This document shows, piece after piece, positions 1 through 6,996 of a stretch of 17,310 nucleotides of DNA. This DNA is from Candidatus Puniceispirillum sp. GTDB lineage: Bacteria; Pseudomonadota; Alphaproteobacteria; Puniceispirillales; Puniceispirillaceae. The stretch spans positions 1-17,310 of the forward strand of contig JABJBD010000085.1 in the NCBI GenBank assembly GCA_018668795.1. Reading direction: 5' to 3'. Position 1 is the stretch's first letter; every line of letters begins with the position of its first letter. The translations under genes and the position numbers were made by a program. Under the pieces are notes generated by a model, which was not told the DNA's origin, searched no databases, and saw nothing but the letters and a program-made list of their open reading frames with translations.

Positions 1-1
1 C

Positions 2-634
2 AGCATCACGCGGCGGCACTTTACGTCGGGCATGATTGGCGTAGGTATTGCGCTATCAAGTTCCCTATTGCCAAGCATGACGGCATTTGCAGCCGATGAT
101 GATATTATCGCCCATATTAGCGCCCCGCGTGTTCTGGGAGATCCAAAAGCACCAATCAAGGTTGTCGAATTTTTCTCGATGACATGTGGCCATTGCGCCA
201 ATTTTCATAATGTGACCTTTCCCAAGGTCAAAAGCGATATGATCGAGCGTGGACTTATCCAGTTTGAAATGCGCCCTTTCCCGCTTGACGGCCTTGCTTT
301 GCGGGCACATGCGCTGGCGCGATCATTGCCAACGACCAGATATTTTCCGATGGTGAAAGCCCTGATGTCGCAACATAAGCAATGGGTTCGTGCCGAAGAC
401 CCGCTAGCAGCCTTGATGAAAATTGCCCGCCTTGCCGGAATCAGCGAAGCCGAATTCAACAAAACCATGAGCAACCGGACTTTGCTGGAAAAGCTTGTTG
501 AAATGCGCCAAATAGCACTTGATGACTGGAATGTCAGTTCAACGCCAAGTTTCGTCATCAATGAGGACAAGGTTTTGGCAGGTAATATGAATTATGAAAA
601 ATTTGTCGAAGAAATAAACGCTTATGGCGCCTAG
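2..634 (+). CDS. DsbA-family thiol:disulfide oxidoreductase with Tat-like signal (5' end outside window)
   Basis: This is a periplasmic thioredoxin-fold protein that probably introduces or shuffles disulfide bonds in exported proteins. The first ATG in the window is at 32, but the open frame continues upstream to the window edge and encodes TRRHFT about ten residues earlier. That fits the twin-arginine consensus. It is followed by a hydrophobic stretch and an AFA-A cleavage site, so the real start is probably just left of the window and this entry is partial. The active site is CGHC in the segment FFSMTCGHCANFH, and the cis-proline loop is STPSFVIN near the C-terminus. About 210 residues are visible, normal for DsbA or DsbA/Com1-like proteins. 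It lies 31 bp before smc, a neighbour pairing often seen in alphaproteobacteria. The family is clear; the physiological substrate and the exact DsbA subgroup cannot be read from the sequence. Confidence 0.9.
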   Translation, partial: SITRRHFTSGMIGVGIALSSSLLPSMTAFAADDDIIAHISAPRVLGDPKAPIKVVEFFSMTCGHCANFHNVTFPKVKSDMIERGLIQFEMRPFPLDGLALRAHALARSLPTTRYFPMVKALMSQHKQWVRAEDPLAALMKIARLAGISEAEFNKTMSNRTLLEKLVEMRQIALDDWNVSSTPSFVINEDKVLAGNMNYEKFVEEINAYGA

Positions 635-665
635 CTTCCTGTAGAGATTTAATGAGCGCAAACAC

Positions 666-3600
666 GTGATCTTCCGTACCCTGAAAATGGCAGGTTTCAA
701 ATCTTTTGCCGAAGTGGCCGAAGTTGAAATCGAGTCTGGACTGACTGGCATTGTCGGGCCGAATGGCTGTGGCAAATCAAATGTTGTCGAGGGTTTGCGC
801 TGGGTAATGGGTGAAAGCTCGGCACGGCAAATGCGTGGCGGCGAGATGGATGACGTGATCTTTGCTGGCACCGACCAACGCCCAGCCCGCAACCTTGCCG
901 AAATCACCTTGAAACTTGATAATAGCAAGCGTAATGCGCCTGCTGAATTCAATAATGATGACGAATTGGAAATCACCCGTAAGATCGAACGCGGTAAAGG
1001 CAGTAGCTATTATGTCAATGCCAAGCCTGCGCGTGCGCGTGATGTCCAGCTTTTGTTTGCTGATACCGCAACAGGTGCGCGTTCGTCAGGGATTGTTAGT
1101 CAGGGGCGTATTGGCGCGATTGTTGGCGCTAAACCAGTGGATCGACGTGCCTTATTGGAAGAAGCCGCCAATATACGCGGCCTGCATGCCCGCCGGCATG
1201 AAGCAGAATTACGTCTGCGCGGTGCCGAAACCAACCTTGAACGGCTTGATGATGTTATTGCCGGCCTTGTCGAACAACGCGACTCATTAAAAAAACAGGC
1301 GCGTCAGGCGGCGCGTTATCGTTCGGTTGCGGATCGTATCCGTCAAGCCGAAGCACAGTTGCTATTTGCCCGCTGGGCAAACGCGCAGAATGATCTTGCC
1401 AATGCCGAAGCCGATTTTAATCAGGCCAAGCTGTTGGTCGCGACCAGAACCGAAGACGCGGCCAAAATTGCCACAACACGAAGTGAACTGGCGGCGCAAT
1501 TACCCCCCTTGCGCGAGGCCGAAGCCGCGCGGGCGGCCGAATATCAACGTTTGGCCATTGGACATGACGAACTTGACCGCGAGGAAGCCCGACTTAAGGA
1601 TGCCTTGAGCCAACTAGACGCGCGTCAGACACAGATTAACGCCGACATCACCCGCGAAAATGGCTTGCGCGAAGACGCCAAGATCGCCATCGAGTCGCTC
1701 GCCAGTGAAACCGAAACACTACAGCAACAGATTGATGAAGCTGCGCCACGCCGTGAAGCTGCACATGCCGAATTGGAAATTGCCCGCGCAGATGCAAATA
1801 CAGCTGAGGCCGCACTTGCCGATGCCAGTGCCCTGTTACGGTCAGCGGCAACCTCACGTAATGGGCTGACAACACGGTTGAATGATCTGCTTGCCCGACG
1901 TGAAACAGCATCACGAAATCTGGCCGATCTGTCGCTAGATACCCTTAGCACTCAGTCAAAAGTATCAAAAACCGGACTAATTGAAGCCGAAGCTGATTTT
2001 ACCAATGCCCGAAAGATGCTGGAACAAGCTGAAGACACGCTTGGAGATGCACAGACACTTGCCGATACAACCAAAGCCGATGAACGCGAAACAGAAGCGC
2101 ATATCACACGCATTCAGGCTGAAATCGACGCGCTAGAATATCTGCTTGCCGATAATGGTGACAATGAAGACACGCCAATTGTCGATCAGCTTTCGGTTGA
2201 AGAAGGTATGGAAACAGCCTTGGCAGCCTATCTGGCTGATGAATTGACCGCCCCAGCCGATGCAGGCACGCATAGCTATTGGCGTGAGGGGATGGCCCAT
2301 GGTGATCTGACGCCACCAGACGGCACTTTGCCACTTGGTGATTTTGTTAGCGGGTCAAATGCGCTTAGCGTTGCCCTAGCAGGGGTAGGCGTTGTCGAGG
2401 ATGAAGCCACCGCCGAGTCAATACAGCCATCACTGCGCCCCGGGCAAGCTGTTACCACCAAAAATGGTCATCTATGGCGTTGGGATGGATTTGTGCGGCA
2501 TGCCAGCCAGAATGACCGAAGCGCCGAACGTATTCGTCAACGCCGTCGTCTGGACGCGCTTGAGAAAGATGCTGTTAAAGCAGGCAAAGACGCCCAAAAG
2601 ATGGTTGAAAAAACCGCCGCCGCTCAGCAAGCATTCGATGCAAACCGCGCGGCTGTTCAAGACGCCCGTCAGAAATCGATTGCCAGTGAACAACGCTTTG
2701 GTGAAGCCCGGCGCCATGCCGAATCAGATGCGCTAAAGCTGGCCGCAGGTGAAGAACGCGCCACCGAGTTAGCCGCGATCCTTGATACGCTTGTTGCCGA
2801 TATTAAGGTCTGTGAAATGCAACTGGTCGAACTTGGCGACGAAAGTATGCTTGCCAAACAAGAAACAACTTGCCGCGCTACTGCCGAGCACGCCCGCCAA
2901 AGGCTAAGTGAAGCGATGCAGGCCGATACCCGGCTTGAAGAAATTCTGCGTTCGGCAGGCGAACGTTTAACCACATCATCCGCCGAACAGACAGCATGGC
3001 AAGGCCGGCTTGATGGTGCCGCCAGCCGCGTTGCCGAACTGGAAACACGCTTTGAAAGTGGCAAGCTGGAACAGCAACGCCTTTTGCAGATGCCAGGGGA
3101 TATAGAAAAACGGCGTCTGGAGATGGGGGATCTGCTGGAAGCGGCCAATGATGCACGGCAGGAAGCCAGCGATCTGTTAGTCAAAGCCGAAAGCCAGCTT
3201 AGCGAGGTTGAAACAGCGCAACGTATTGCTGAAGGCGCGCTTGGCGAAGCCCGGGAGACGCAAATTCGCACCGAAGGTGCCCAAGAGCGTGGCAAAGGAT
3301 TGCTGCAGGACCTTAAAGACCGCATTCATGAAAAGCTGGACTGTACGCCTGATCAGATTGCCGAGATTGCCAATGTAGAATCGGCAGACGCATTACCGCC
3401 TGTTGCCGCATTGGATGACAAGGTGCAACGGCTTTTGCGCGAGCGTGACAATATTGGCCCCGTAAATCTGCGTGCCGAAGTCGAAATGGAAGATGTCGCC
3501 AGCCGCATCGCCAGCATGGAAGCCGAAAGTGAAGATTTATTGGCAGCTATCGCCAAATTACGCGCGGCGATCAGCCAGTTGAACCGCGAAGGCCGCGAGC

Positions 3601-4085
3601 GATTGCTGGCTAGTTTTGCCGAAGTGAATGGACATTTTAAAGAATTATTCAAGAAACTGTTTGGTGGTGGCACTGCCGAATTGCAACTTACCGAGGCTGA
3701 TGACCCGCTTGAAGCAGGGCTGGAAATCATGGCCAGCCCGCCCGGCAAACGGTTACAATCGCTATCTCTTTTATCTGGTGGCGAACAAGCGCTGACCGCG
3801 TTGGCCATTATTTTTGCCGTGTTTCTGACCAATCCAGCACCGATTTGTGTGCTTGATGAGGTCGATGCTCCGCTTGACGATTCGAATGTGGCACGTTTCT
3901 GTGACCTGCTTCGCGATATTGTCGGCAAAACCGACACCCGCTTTCTTGTTATCACGCATCACCGGATGACGATGGCGCGCATGGATCGTCTGTTTGGTAT
4001 CACGATGGAACAGCGTGGCCTTTCCAAGCTGGTTTCCGTTGATCTTCAGGCCGCCGAAAGAATGCGCGACTCGGCGGTAGCTTAG
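666..4085 (+). CDS. smc: Chromosome segregation protein SMC
   Basis: This is the bacterial condensin ATPase, which with ScpA and ScpB (not in this window) compacts and segregates the chromosome. The 1139-residue length is usual. The N-terminal head has FKSF followed by the Walker A motif GPNGCGKSN at residues 31-39. Long coiled coils rich in Ala, Glu, Arg and Leu flank a globular hinge at about residues 500-620. The C-terminal head has the signature LSGGE at 1036-1040 and Walker B ICVLDEVDAPLD at about 1060-1071, with D1064 and the catalytic E1065. The GTG start at 666 is chosen because it gives the normal family N-terminus (VIFRTLKMAGFKSF, read with initiator Met) and an in-frame stop lies just upstream at 642-644. 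Shine-Dalgarno complementarity is poor. A five-codon mini-ORF overlaps this start (see findings). It could be co-transcribed with the DsbA-like gene. Confidence 0.97.
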   Translation: MIFRTLKMAGFKSFAEVAEVEIESGLTGIVGPNGCGKSNVVEGLRWVMGESSARQMRGGEMDDVIFAGTDQRPARNLAEITLKLDNSKRNAPAEFNNDDELEITRKIERGKGSSYYVNAKPARARDVQLLFADTATGARSSGIVSQGRIGAIVGAKPVDRRALLEEAANIRGLHARRHEAELRLRGAETNLERLDDVIAGLVEQRDSLKKQARQAARYRSVADRIRQAEAQLLFARWANAQNDLANAEADFNQAKLLVATRTEDAAKIATTRSELAAQLPPLREAEAARAAEYQRLAIGHDELDREEARLKDALSQLDARQTQINADITRENGLREDAKIAIESLASETETLQQQIDEAAPRREAAHAELEIARADANTAEAALADASALLRSAATSRNGLTTRLNDLLARRETASRNLADLSLDTLSTQSKVSKTGLIEAEADFTNARKMLEQAEDTLGDAQTLADTTKADERETEAHITRIQAEIDALEYLLADNGDNEDTPIVDQLSVEEGMETALAAYLADELTAPADAGTHSYWREGMAHGDLTPPDGTLPLGDFVSGSNALSVALAGVGVVEDEATAESIQPSLRPGQAVTTKNGHLWRWDGFVRHASQNDRSAERIRQRRRLDALEKDAVKAGKDAQKMVEKTAAAQQAFDANRAAVQDARQKSIASEQRFGEARRHAESDALKLAAGEERATELAAILDTLVADIKVCEMQLVELGDESMLAKQETTCRATAEHARQRLSEAMQADTRLEEILRSAGERLTTSSAEQTAWQGRLDGAASRVAELETRFESGKLEQQRLLQMPGDIEKRRLEMGDLLEAANDARQEASDLLVKAESQLSEVETAQRIAEGALGEARETQIRTEGAQERGKGLLQDLKDRIHEKLDCTPDQIAEIANVESADALPPVAALDDKVQRLLRERDNIGPVNLRAEVEMEDVASRIASMEAESEDLLAAIAKLRAAISQLNREGRERLLASFAEVNGHFKELFKKLFGGGTAELQLTEADDPLEAGLEIMASPPGKRLQSLSLLSGGEQALTALAIIFAVFLTNPAPICVLDEVDAPLDDSNVARFCDLLRDIVGKTDTRFLVITHHRMTMARMDRLFGITMEQRGLSKLVSVDLQAAERMRDSAVA
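4051..4077 (+). terminator. Possible hairpin terminator overlapping the smc 3' end
   Basis: CCGCCGA at 4051-4057 pairs perfectly with TCGGCGG at 4071-4077 around a 13-nt loop. The stem lies just before the smc stop codon, and a short T run (TTTT) follows at 4091-4094. The spacing from stem to T run is too long for a classical intrinsic terminator, and the stem is also coding sequence, so this is a weak call. I see no better terminator between smc and the atp promoter. Confidence 0.25.
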
Positions 4086-4181
4086 CTTGCTTTTAGAGAC
4101 TGAAAGTGCGGCTGAATCAAAGAGTTTTGCATCCCCCGCAATCCCCCCACAAGCTGCGTCAAATTTGGCCCTATTGAATGC

Positions 4182-4211
4182 TTGACAAAAGCCGATGCAG
4201 TCCCCTATTTT
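4182..4211 (+). promoter_or_regulatory. Sigma70-type promoter for the F0 ATP synthase operon
   Basis: A perfect -35 hexamer TTGACA is at 4182-4187. The -10 candidate is CTATTT at 4205-4210 (17-bp spacer) or TATTTT at 4206-4211 (18-bp spacer), followed by a GC-rich stretch. Transcription would start near 4218 and leave a leader of about 155 nt before atpI. This is the strongest promoter-like sequence I can see in the window, and it sits where the atp operon needs one. The start site itself is inferred. Confidence 0.65.
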
Positions 4212-4311
4212 GAGCGCGTTTTAAGCATTGCTGAACATCATGCAAAAATGTATGAATTTGGCTAAACTCAAGCGAAAAAAGGTGATTTAAAAATCGACTG
4301 GAAACCACCCC

Positions 4312-4358
4312 CTATCTTTGCTGGATAGTGGCATAAATCGGCACTGATGTGCCGGAGG
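4312..4358 (+). promoter_or_regulatory. Structured leader and ribosome binding site before atpI
   Basis: Two small hairpins precede atpI. The first is CTATC (4312-4316) with GATAG (4324-4328) and a 7-nt loop. The second is CGGCAC (4339-4344) with GTGCCG (4349-4354) around a TGAT loop. The right arm of the second hairpin ends on the first G of the GGAGG ribosome binding site at 4354-4358, so folding could influence access to it. The GTG at 4349, a theoretical alternative start, lies inside this stem. That argues for the ATG at 4373 as the true atpI start, although the spacing from GGAGG (14 nt) is long. Confidence 0.4.
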
Positions 4359-4372
4359 TCTGGAACTGCTGT

Positions 4373-4747
4373 ATGAGCGTTGATGATAATGAAGGCGGCG
4401 ATATTCGCCTAAAAGACATCGAACGCCGCATCCATGCGATGCAACAGGAGAAACAGGGTGGTGACAAACCAAGCCGATCTGCTCTTCCCAAGGGGATGGG
4501 TGCAATCATGGGCCGGGTGGCAACCGAACTGGTAGCGGGTGTCATAGTCGGTGCTTTTATCGGATGGGTGCTGGATAAATGGCTGGATACAACGCCGCTG
4601 TTCATGTTGGTGTTGTTTTTTCTAGGGGCTATTGCTGGCATGCTTAATGTGTGGCGTATTTTTACCGGTCGCGGTTTAGCGGCAGGTTATTTCGACGAAC
4701 ATAAGCGGGCGTCGGATACAGATAAGGAGCGAGAGAGGAATGAGTAA
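4373..4747 (+). CDS. atpI: ATP synthase protein I (AtpI)
   Basis: AtpI is a small membrane protein encoded first in many F0 operons and thought to assist assembly of the c-ring; it is not part of the finished enzyme. The 124-residue product has a charged N-terminal segment (LKDIERRIHAMQQEK), then two membrane helices separated by a short loop around DKWLDTTP, and a polar tail. This matches the alphaproteobacterial AtpI pattern. The ATG at 4373 is preferred over an in-frame GTG at 4349, which lies within a predicted hairpin and would add eight residues (MPEVWNCC) that do not look like the family. The last eight bases overlap the start of atpB, which suggests translational coupling. The call rests on topology, position and a familiar N-terminal pattern, since the family is poorly conserved. 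Confidence 0.85.
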   Translation: MSVDDNEGGDIRLKDIERRIHAMQQEKQGGDKPSRSALPKGMGAIMGRVATELVAGVIVGAFIGWVLDKWLDTTPLFMLVLFFLGAIAGMLNVWRIFTGRGLAAGYFDEHKRASDTDKERERNE

Positions 4748-5501
4748 CTCTCAAGGAATGCATTCACCGGTCGCGCAATTCGAGATCAAGCCGATTTTTG
4801 ATCTTTCAATTGGTGGTCAAGACGTCTCCTTTACCAATTCCAGCCTTTTCATGCTGCTGGCTATTGTTGTGAGCTCAATATTTCTGGTATCGGCGATGCG
4901 CAAGCGTGAACTGATCCCCGGCCGCATGCAGGGGCTAGCCGAAATGATGTATGAGTTTGTCGCCGATATGGTGCGTAGCAATGTTGGTAATGAAGGCCGC
5001 CCTTACTTTCCGTTTATTTTCACCCTGTTTGTGTTTTTGCTGTTTGGCAATTTGCTGGGTCTGATTCCTTATTCATATACATTTACATCACAAATCGTTG
5101 TGACATTTGTTATGGCAGCCTTTGTTTTCTTAGCGTTGACAGTTCTCGCGCTGTTCAAGCATGGTTTGCATTTCTTCAGCTTCTTTGTGCCTGCTGGTGC
5201 GCCAAAGCCGTTGATACCTTTTTTGATCATTATTGAAGTGATCTCGTATTTTGTGCGTCCTGTCAGCCTTTCGGTTCGACTGTTTGCCAACATGCTTGCT
5301 GGTCACACTATGTTGAAAGTCTTTGCTGGTTTGGCGGTGATGATTTCTGGTGTTGGCGGTGCTGCCATGGCTGGATCTGTTTTCCCGTTTATCGCACTTA
5401 TCGGCCTGACTGGACTGGAAGTTTTGGTGGCTGTTTTGCAAGCCTATGTATTCACAATTCTGACATGCATGTATTTGAATGACGCTTTACATCTTCACTA
5501 G
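4740..5501 (+). CDS. atpB: ATP synthase F0 subunit a
   Basis: Subunit a is the membrane stator that forms the proton half-channels next to the c-ring. The 253-residue product is strongly hydrophobic, with five or six membrane helices. The diagnostic segment SLSVRLFANMLAGH carries the essential arginine (R180) that faces the c-subunit carboxylate. A final helix, ending YVFTILTCMYLNDALHLH, is also typical of the family. The ATG overlaps the atpI stop region by 8 bp, and AGGA-type purines precede it (gagagagga). It is the second gene of an operon whose F1 genes are elsewhere, the usual alphaproteobacterial arrangement. Confidence 0.97.
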   Translation: MSNSQGMHSPVAQFEIKPIFDLSIGGQDVSFTNSSLFMLLAIVVSSIFLVSAMRKRELIPGRMQGLAEMMYEFVADMVRSNVGNEGRPYFPFIFTLFVFLLFGNLLGLIPYSYTFTSQIVVTFVMAAFVFLALTVLALFKHGLHFFSFFVPAGAPKPLIPFLIIIEVISYFVRPVSLSVRLFANMLAGHTMLKVFAGLAVMISGVGGAAMAGSVFPFIALIGLTGLEVLVAVLQAYVFTILTCMYLNDALHLH

Positions 5502-5521
5502 AGGGTGAGGCGCAACGCATT

Positions 5522-5543
5522 CCGCTAGCGTAGTAAATAGCGG
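5522..5543 (+). promoter_or_regulatory. Intercistronic hairpin between atpB and atpE
   Basis: CCGCTA (5522-5527) pairs with TAGCGG (5538-5543) around a 10-nt loop. No T run follows, so it is not an intrinsic terminator. It lies 20 bp after the atpB stop and about 30 bp before the atpE ribosome binding site. A role in RNA processing or stability around the highly translated atpE message is possible but inferred. Confidence 0.3.
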
Positions 5544-5571
5544 TGTTGATTAATCGAACTGTCTTAAACAT

Positions 5572-5578
5572 GGAAGGA
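5572..5578 (+). promoter_or_regulatory. Strong ribosome binding site of atpE
   Basis: GGAAGGA at 5572-5578 lies 8 nt before the atpE ATG and is among the best Shine-Dalgarno matches in the window. This fits the need for about ten c subunits for each single a subunit. Confidence 0.6.
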
Positions 5579-5586
5579 CTATTAAA

Positions 5587-5814
5587 ATGGACGCAGAAGC
5601 TGCAAAAATGATCGGTGCCGGTTTGGCCGTTATCGCTCTTCATGGTGTTGCTCTTGGTATTGGCAACATCTTTTCGGCACTAGTAACCTCTATTGCACGC
5701 AATCCTGCGGCACGTAGCGAAGTTTTCGGCATCGGTATTCTTGGTTTTGCCCTGACCGAAGCTATCGCGCTGTTTGCTCTTGTTGTTGCGCTATTGCTAT
5801 TGTTTGCTCTTTAA
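5587..5814 (+). CDS. atpE: ATP synthase F0 subunit c
   Basis: Subunit c forms the rotating proton-carrying ring. The 75-residue product is a helical hairpin: helix 1 (about residues 9-36), the polar loop RNP at 38-40 that contacts F1, and helix 2 (about 47-73). The proton-binding carboxylate is E58 in GFALTEAIALFALV. The length and the ends (MDAEAAKMIGAGL, LLLLFAL) match alphaproteobacterial c subunits. In helix 1 the usual glycine repeat (alanine-glycine-alanine-glycine-valine-glycine-isoleucine-glycine in relatives, from memory) reads H19-G20-V21-A22-L23-G24-I25-G26. One glycine is therefore replaced by alanine and a histidine appears at position 19. The glutamate and the lack of a sodium-type ligand set favour protons as the coupling ion. 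A hairpin lies on each side of the gene. Confidence 0.97.
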   Translation: MDAEAAKMIGAGLAVIALHGVALGIGNIFSALVTSIARNPAARSEVFGIGILGFALTEAIALFALVVALLLLFAL

Positions 5815-5838
5815 AAGGCAAACTATTTCATTCCATGA

Positions 5839-5866
5839 CTTGTCTGTCGGGATACTGGCAGACAAG
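5839..5866 (+). promoter_or_regulatory. Intercistronic hairpin between atpE and atpF'
   Basis: CTTGTCTG (5839-5846) pairs perfectly with CAGACAAG (5859-5866). Three further inner pairs, two of them G-U, extend this to an 11-bp stem with a 6-nt GGATAC loop. The ribosome binding site of atpF' (AAGGGG, 5868-5873) starts two bases after the stem. There is no T run. The position suggests a barrier to 3' exonuclease decay of the atpE message, or control of atpF' initiation, and could help set the high c to b' ratio. The structure is seen; the role is inferred. Confidence 0.5.
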
Positions 5867-5879
5867 CAAGGGGATACCA

Positions 5880-6485
5880 ATGAAGAACCAATGTAAAATA
5901 TGGACAAGCATATCGGCTGTGTCGATTATGTCAGTTATTGTTAAGCCTGCTCTTGCAGCGGATGCCGCTAAACCTGGTCTTCCGCAGCTTGATGTCACGA
6001 CATGGCCATCGCAGATTTTCTGGCTAATTGTGCTGTTTGCCGTTGGCTATGTGATTATGTCACGCATCGTAACGCCACGTATTGGCACTGTGCTTGAAGA
6101 ACGTCGCAAAAGGCTTGATGATGATCTGGCCAAAGCGCGCGAAGCAAGCGAAGATGCGGCCAAAATTCGTGCTGGTTACGAAGAAACGCTGGAAATTGCT
6201 AGAACTGAGGCTGCCGCATTTGCTAAAGATGCTGCCGTGAAAGCAACACAAAGCGTTGAAGCGGCTAATGCCAAATTGAGCAAAAAATTGGCGACAAAAG
6301 CGCAAGCGGCTGAAGCCAAACTAGCCAAGGCGCGGGCTGAAGCTATGGAAAATCTCAATGCGGTTGCCGTTGACGCCGCTATAGCTGCAACCCAGCATTT
6401 GACTGGCATTAAGGCAACCAAGGCACAAGCTGAAAAAACGGTCAAATCACTGGCCAAAACGATAACCCCGCAGGAGAGTAACTGA
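5880..6485 (+). CDS. atpG: ATP synthase F0 subunit b' with signal-like N-terminal extension
   Basis: Subunit b' (AtpF', also named AtpG or AtpX) pairs with b to form the peripheral stalk holding F1 to F0. The start at 5880 is chosen because AAGGGG (5868-5873) lies six bases upstream. An earlier in-frame ATG at 5835 would place a hairpin inside the gene and has no ribosome binding site. The 201-residue product begins with a signal-peptide-like extension (basic start, hydrophobic core, PALAADA). Then comes the family membrane helix, including TWPSQIFWLIVLFAVGYVIM and the motif SRIVTPRIGTVLEERRKR. A long Ala/Lys/Glu-rich coiled coil runs to the C-terminus. Its stop overlaps the atpF start by one base. 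The FxSQxFW-type helix separates b' from b. Confidence 0.92.
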   Translation: MKNQCKIWTSISAVSIMSVIVKPALAADAAKPGLPQLDVTTWPSQIFWLIVLFAVGYVIMSRIVTPRIGTVLEERRKRLDDDLAKAREASEDAAKIRAGYEETLEIARTEAAAFAKDAAVKATQSVEAANAKLSKKLATKAQAAEAKLAKARAEAMENLNAVAVDAAIAATQHLTGIKATKAQAEKTVKSLAKTITPQESN

Positions 6486-6973
6486 TGGAAGACGGTATCG
6501 TAATGGAATCGGTCTGGGTTGCCGTAGCATTTGTGTTTTTTGTTGCTCTGGTATGGAAAAAAGCTGGTGCTGTTCTAGGCACTATGCTGGATGAACGTTC
6601 TGAGAAAATCAGAGCTGATCTTGAAGAAGCAAAAACGCTACGTGACGCGGCAATAAACGAATTGCAGAATTACCAGCGTCTGCATCGCGAGGCTGCCGAC
6701 GAAGCAAAAGCAATCATCAAGAATGCCGAAACAACCGCCGAGCGTATTCGCGAAACAGCCGAAAAGAATGCCAATGAGGCCGTGAAACGCCGCGAAGCCC
6801 AAGCAACTGCCAAAATCAAGGCCGCTGAAGCCAATATGGTTGCCGAATTACGCGAGCGTGCGGCAAGTCTGGCAGTAGCAACCGCCACAGACATCATCAC
6901 CAGCAAGCTGGATAAAGATGCCAGCCTAGCCATGATTGACGAAGCGGCGGCAGAAATCGAAAAGCTAAACTAG
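6485..6973 (+). CDS. atpF: ATP synthase F0 subunit b
   Basis: Subunit b is the second peripheral stalk protein, anchored by one membrane helix and reaching F1 through a coiled coil. The 162-residue product starts MEDGIVMESVWVAVAFVFF, with a single helix at about residues 8-28. The junction motif GTMLDERSEKIRADLEEAK follows, then an amphipathic Ala/Glu/Lys/Arg-rich coil containing LRERAASLAVATATDII, typical of the b C-terminal half. The ATG overlaps the atpF' stop (TGATG), and GGAG lies about ten bases upstream. It is the last gene of the operon; a strong terminator begins 23 bases after its stop. The sequence differs from the atpF' product, so the two form the b/b' heterodimer expected in alphaproteobacteria. 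Confidence 0.94.
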   Translation: MEDGIVMESVWVAVAFVFFVALVWKKAGAVLGTMLDERSEKIRADLEEAKTLRDAAINELQNYQRLHREAADEAKAIIKNAETTAERIRETAEKNANEAVKRREAQATAKIKAAEANMVAELRERAASLAVATATDIITSKLDKDASLAMIDEAAAEIEKLN

Positions 6974-6996
6974 ATCAGCACATATTAAAGACTGCA

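Noticed and set aside
2669..3325. A 218-codon minus-strand frame inside smc
   Set aside because: It is a Ser/Arg/Ala-rich shadow of the smc coiled coil, with no motifs and no independent signals.
3353..3955. A 200-codon minus-strand frame inside smc
   Set aside because: It is a shadow of the smc C-terminal head, which has intact ATPase motifs on the plus strand.
4086..4181. Search for a small RNA or tRNA upstream of the atp promoter
   Set aside because: No cloverleaf, conserved tRNA arm or terminator-bounded transcript could be seen.
5835..5879. Longer start for subunit b' at 5835
   Set aside because: The extra 15 codons lie mostly within a perfect hairpin and lack a ribosome binding site, while ATG 5880 has AAGGGG six bases upstream and gives a good signal-like N-terminus.
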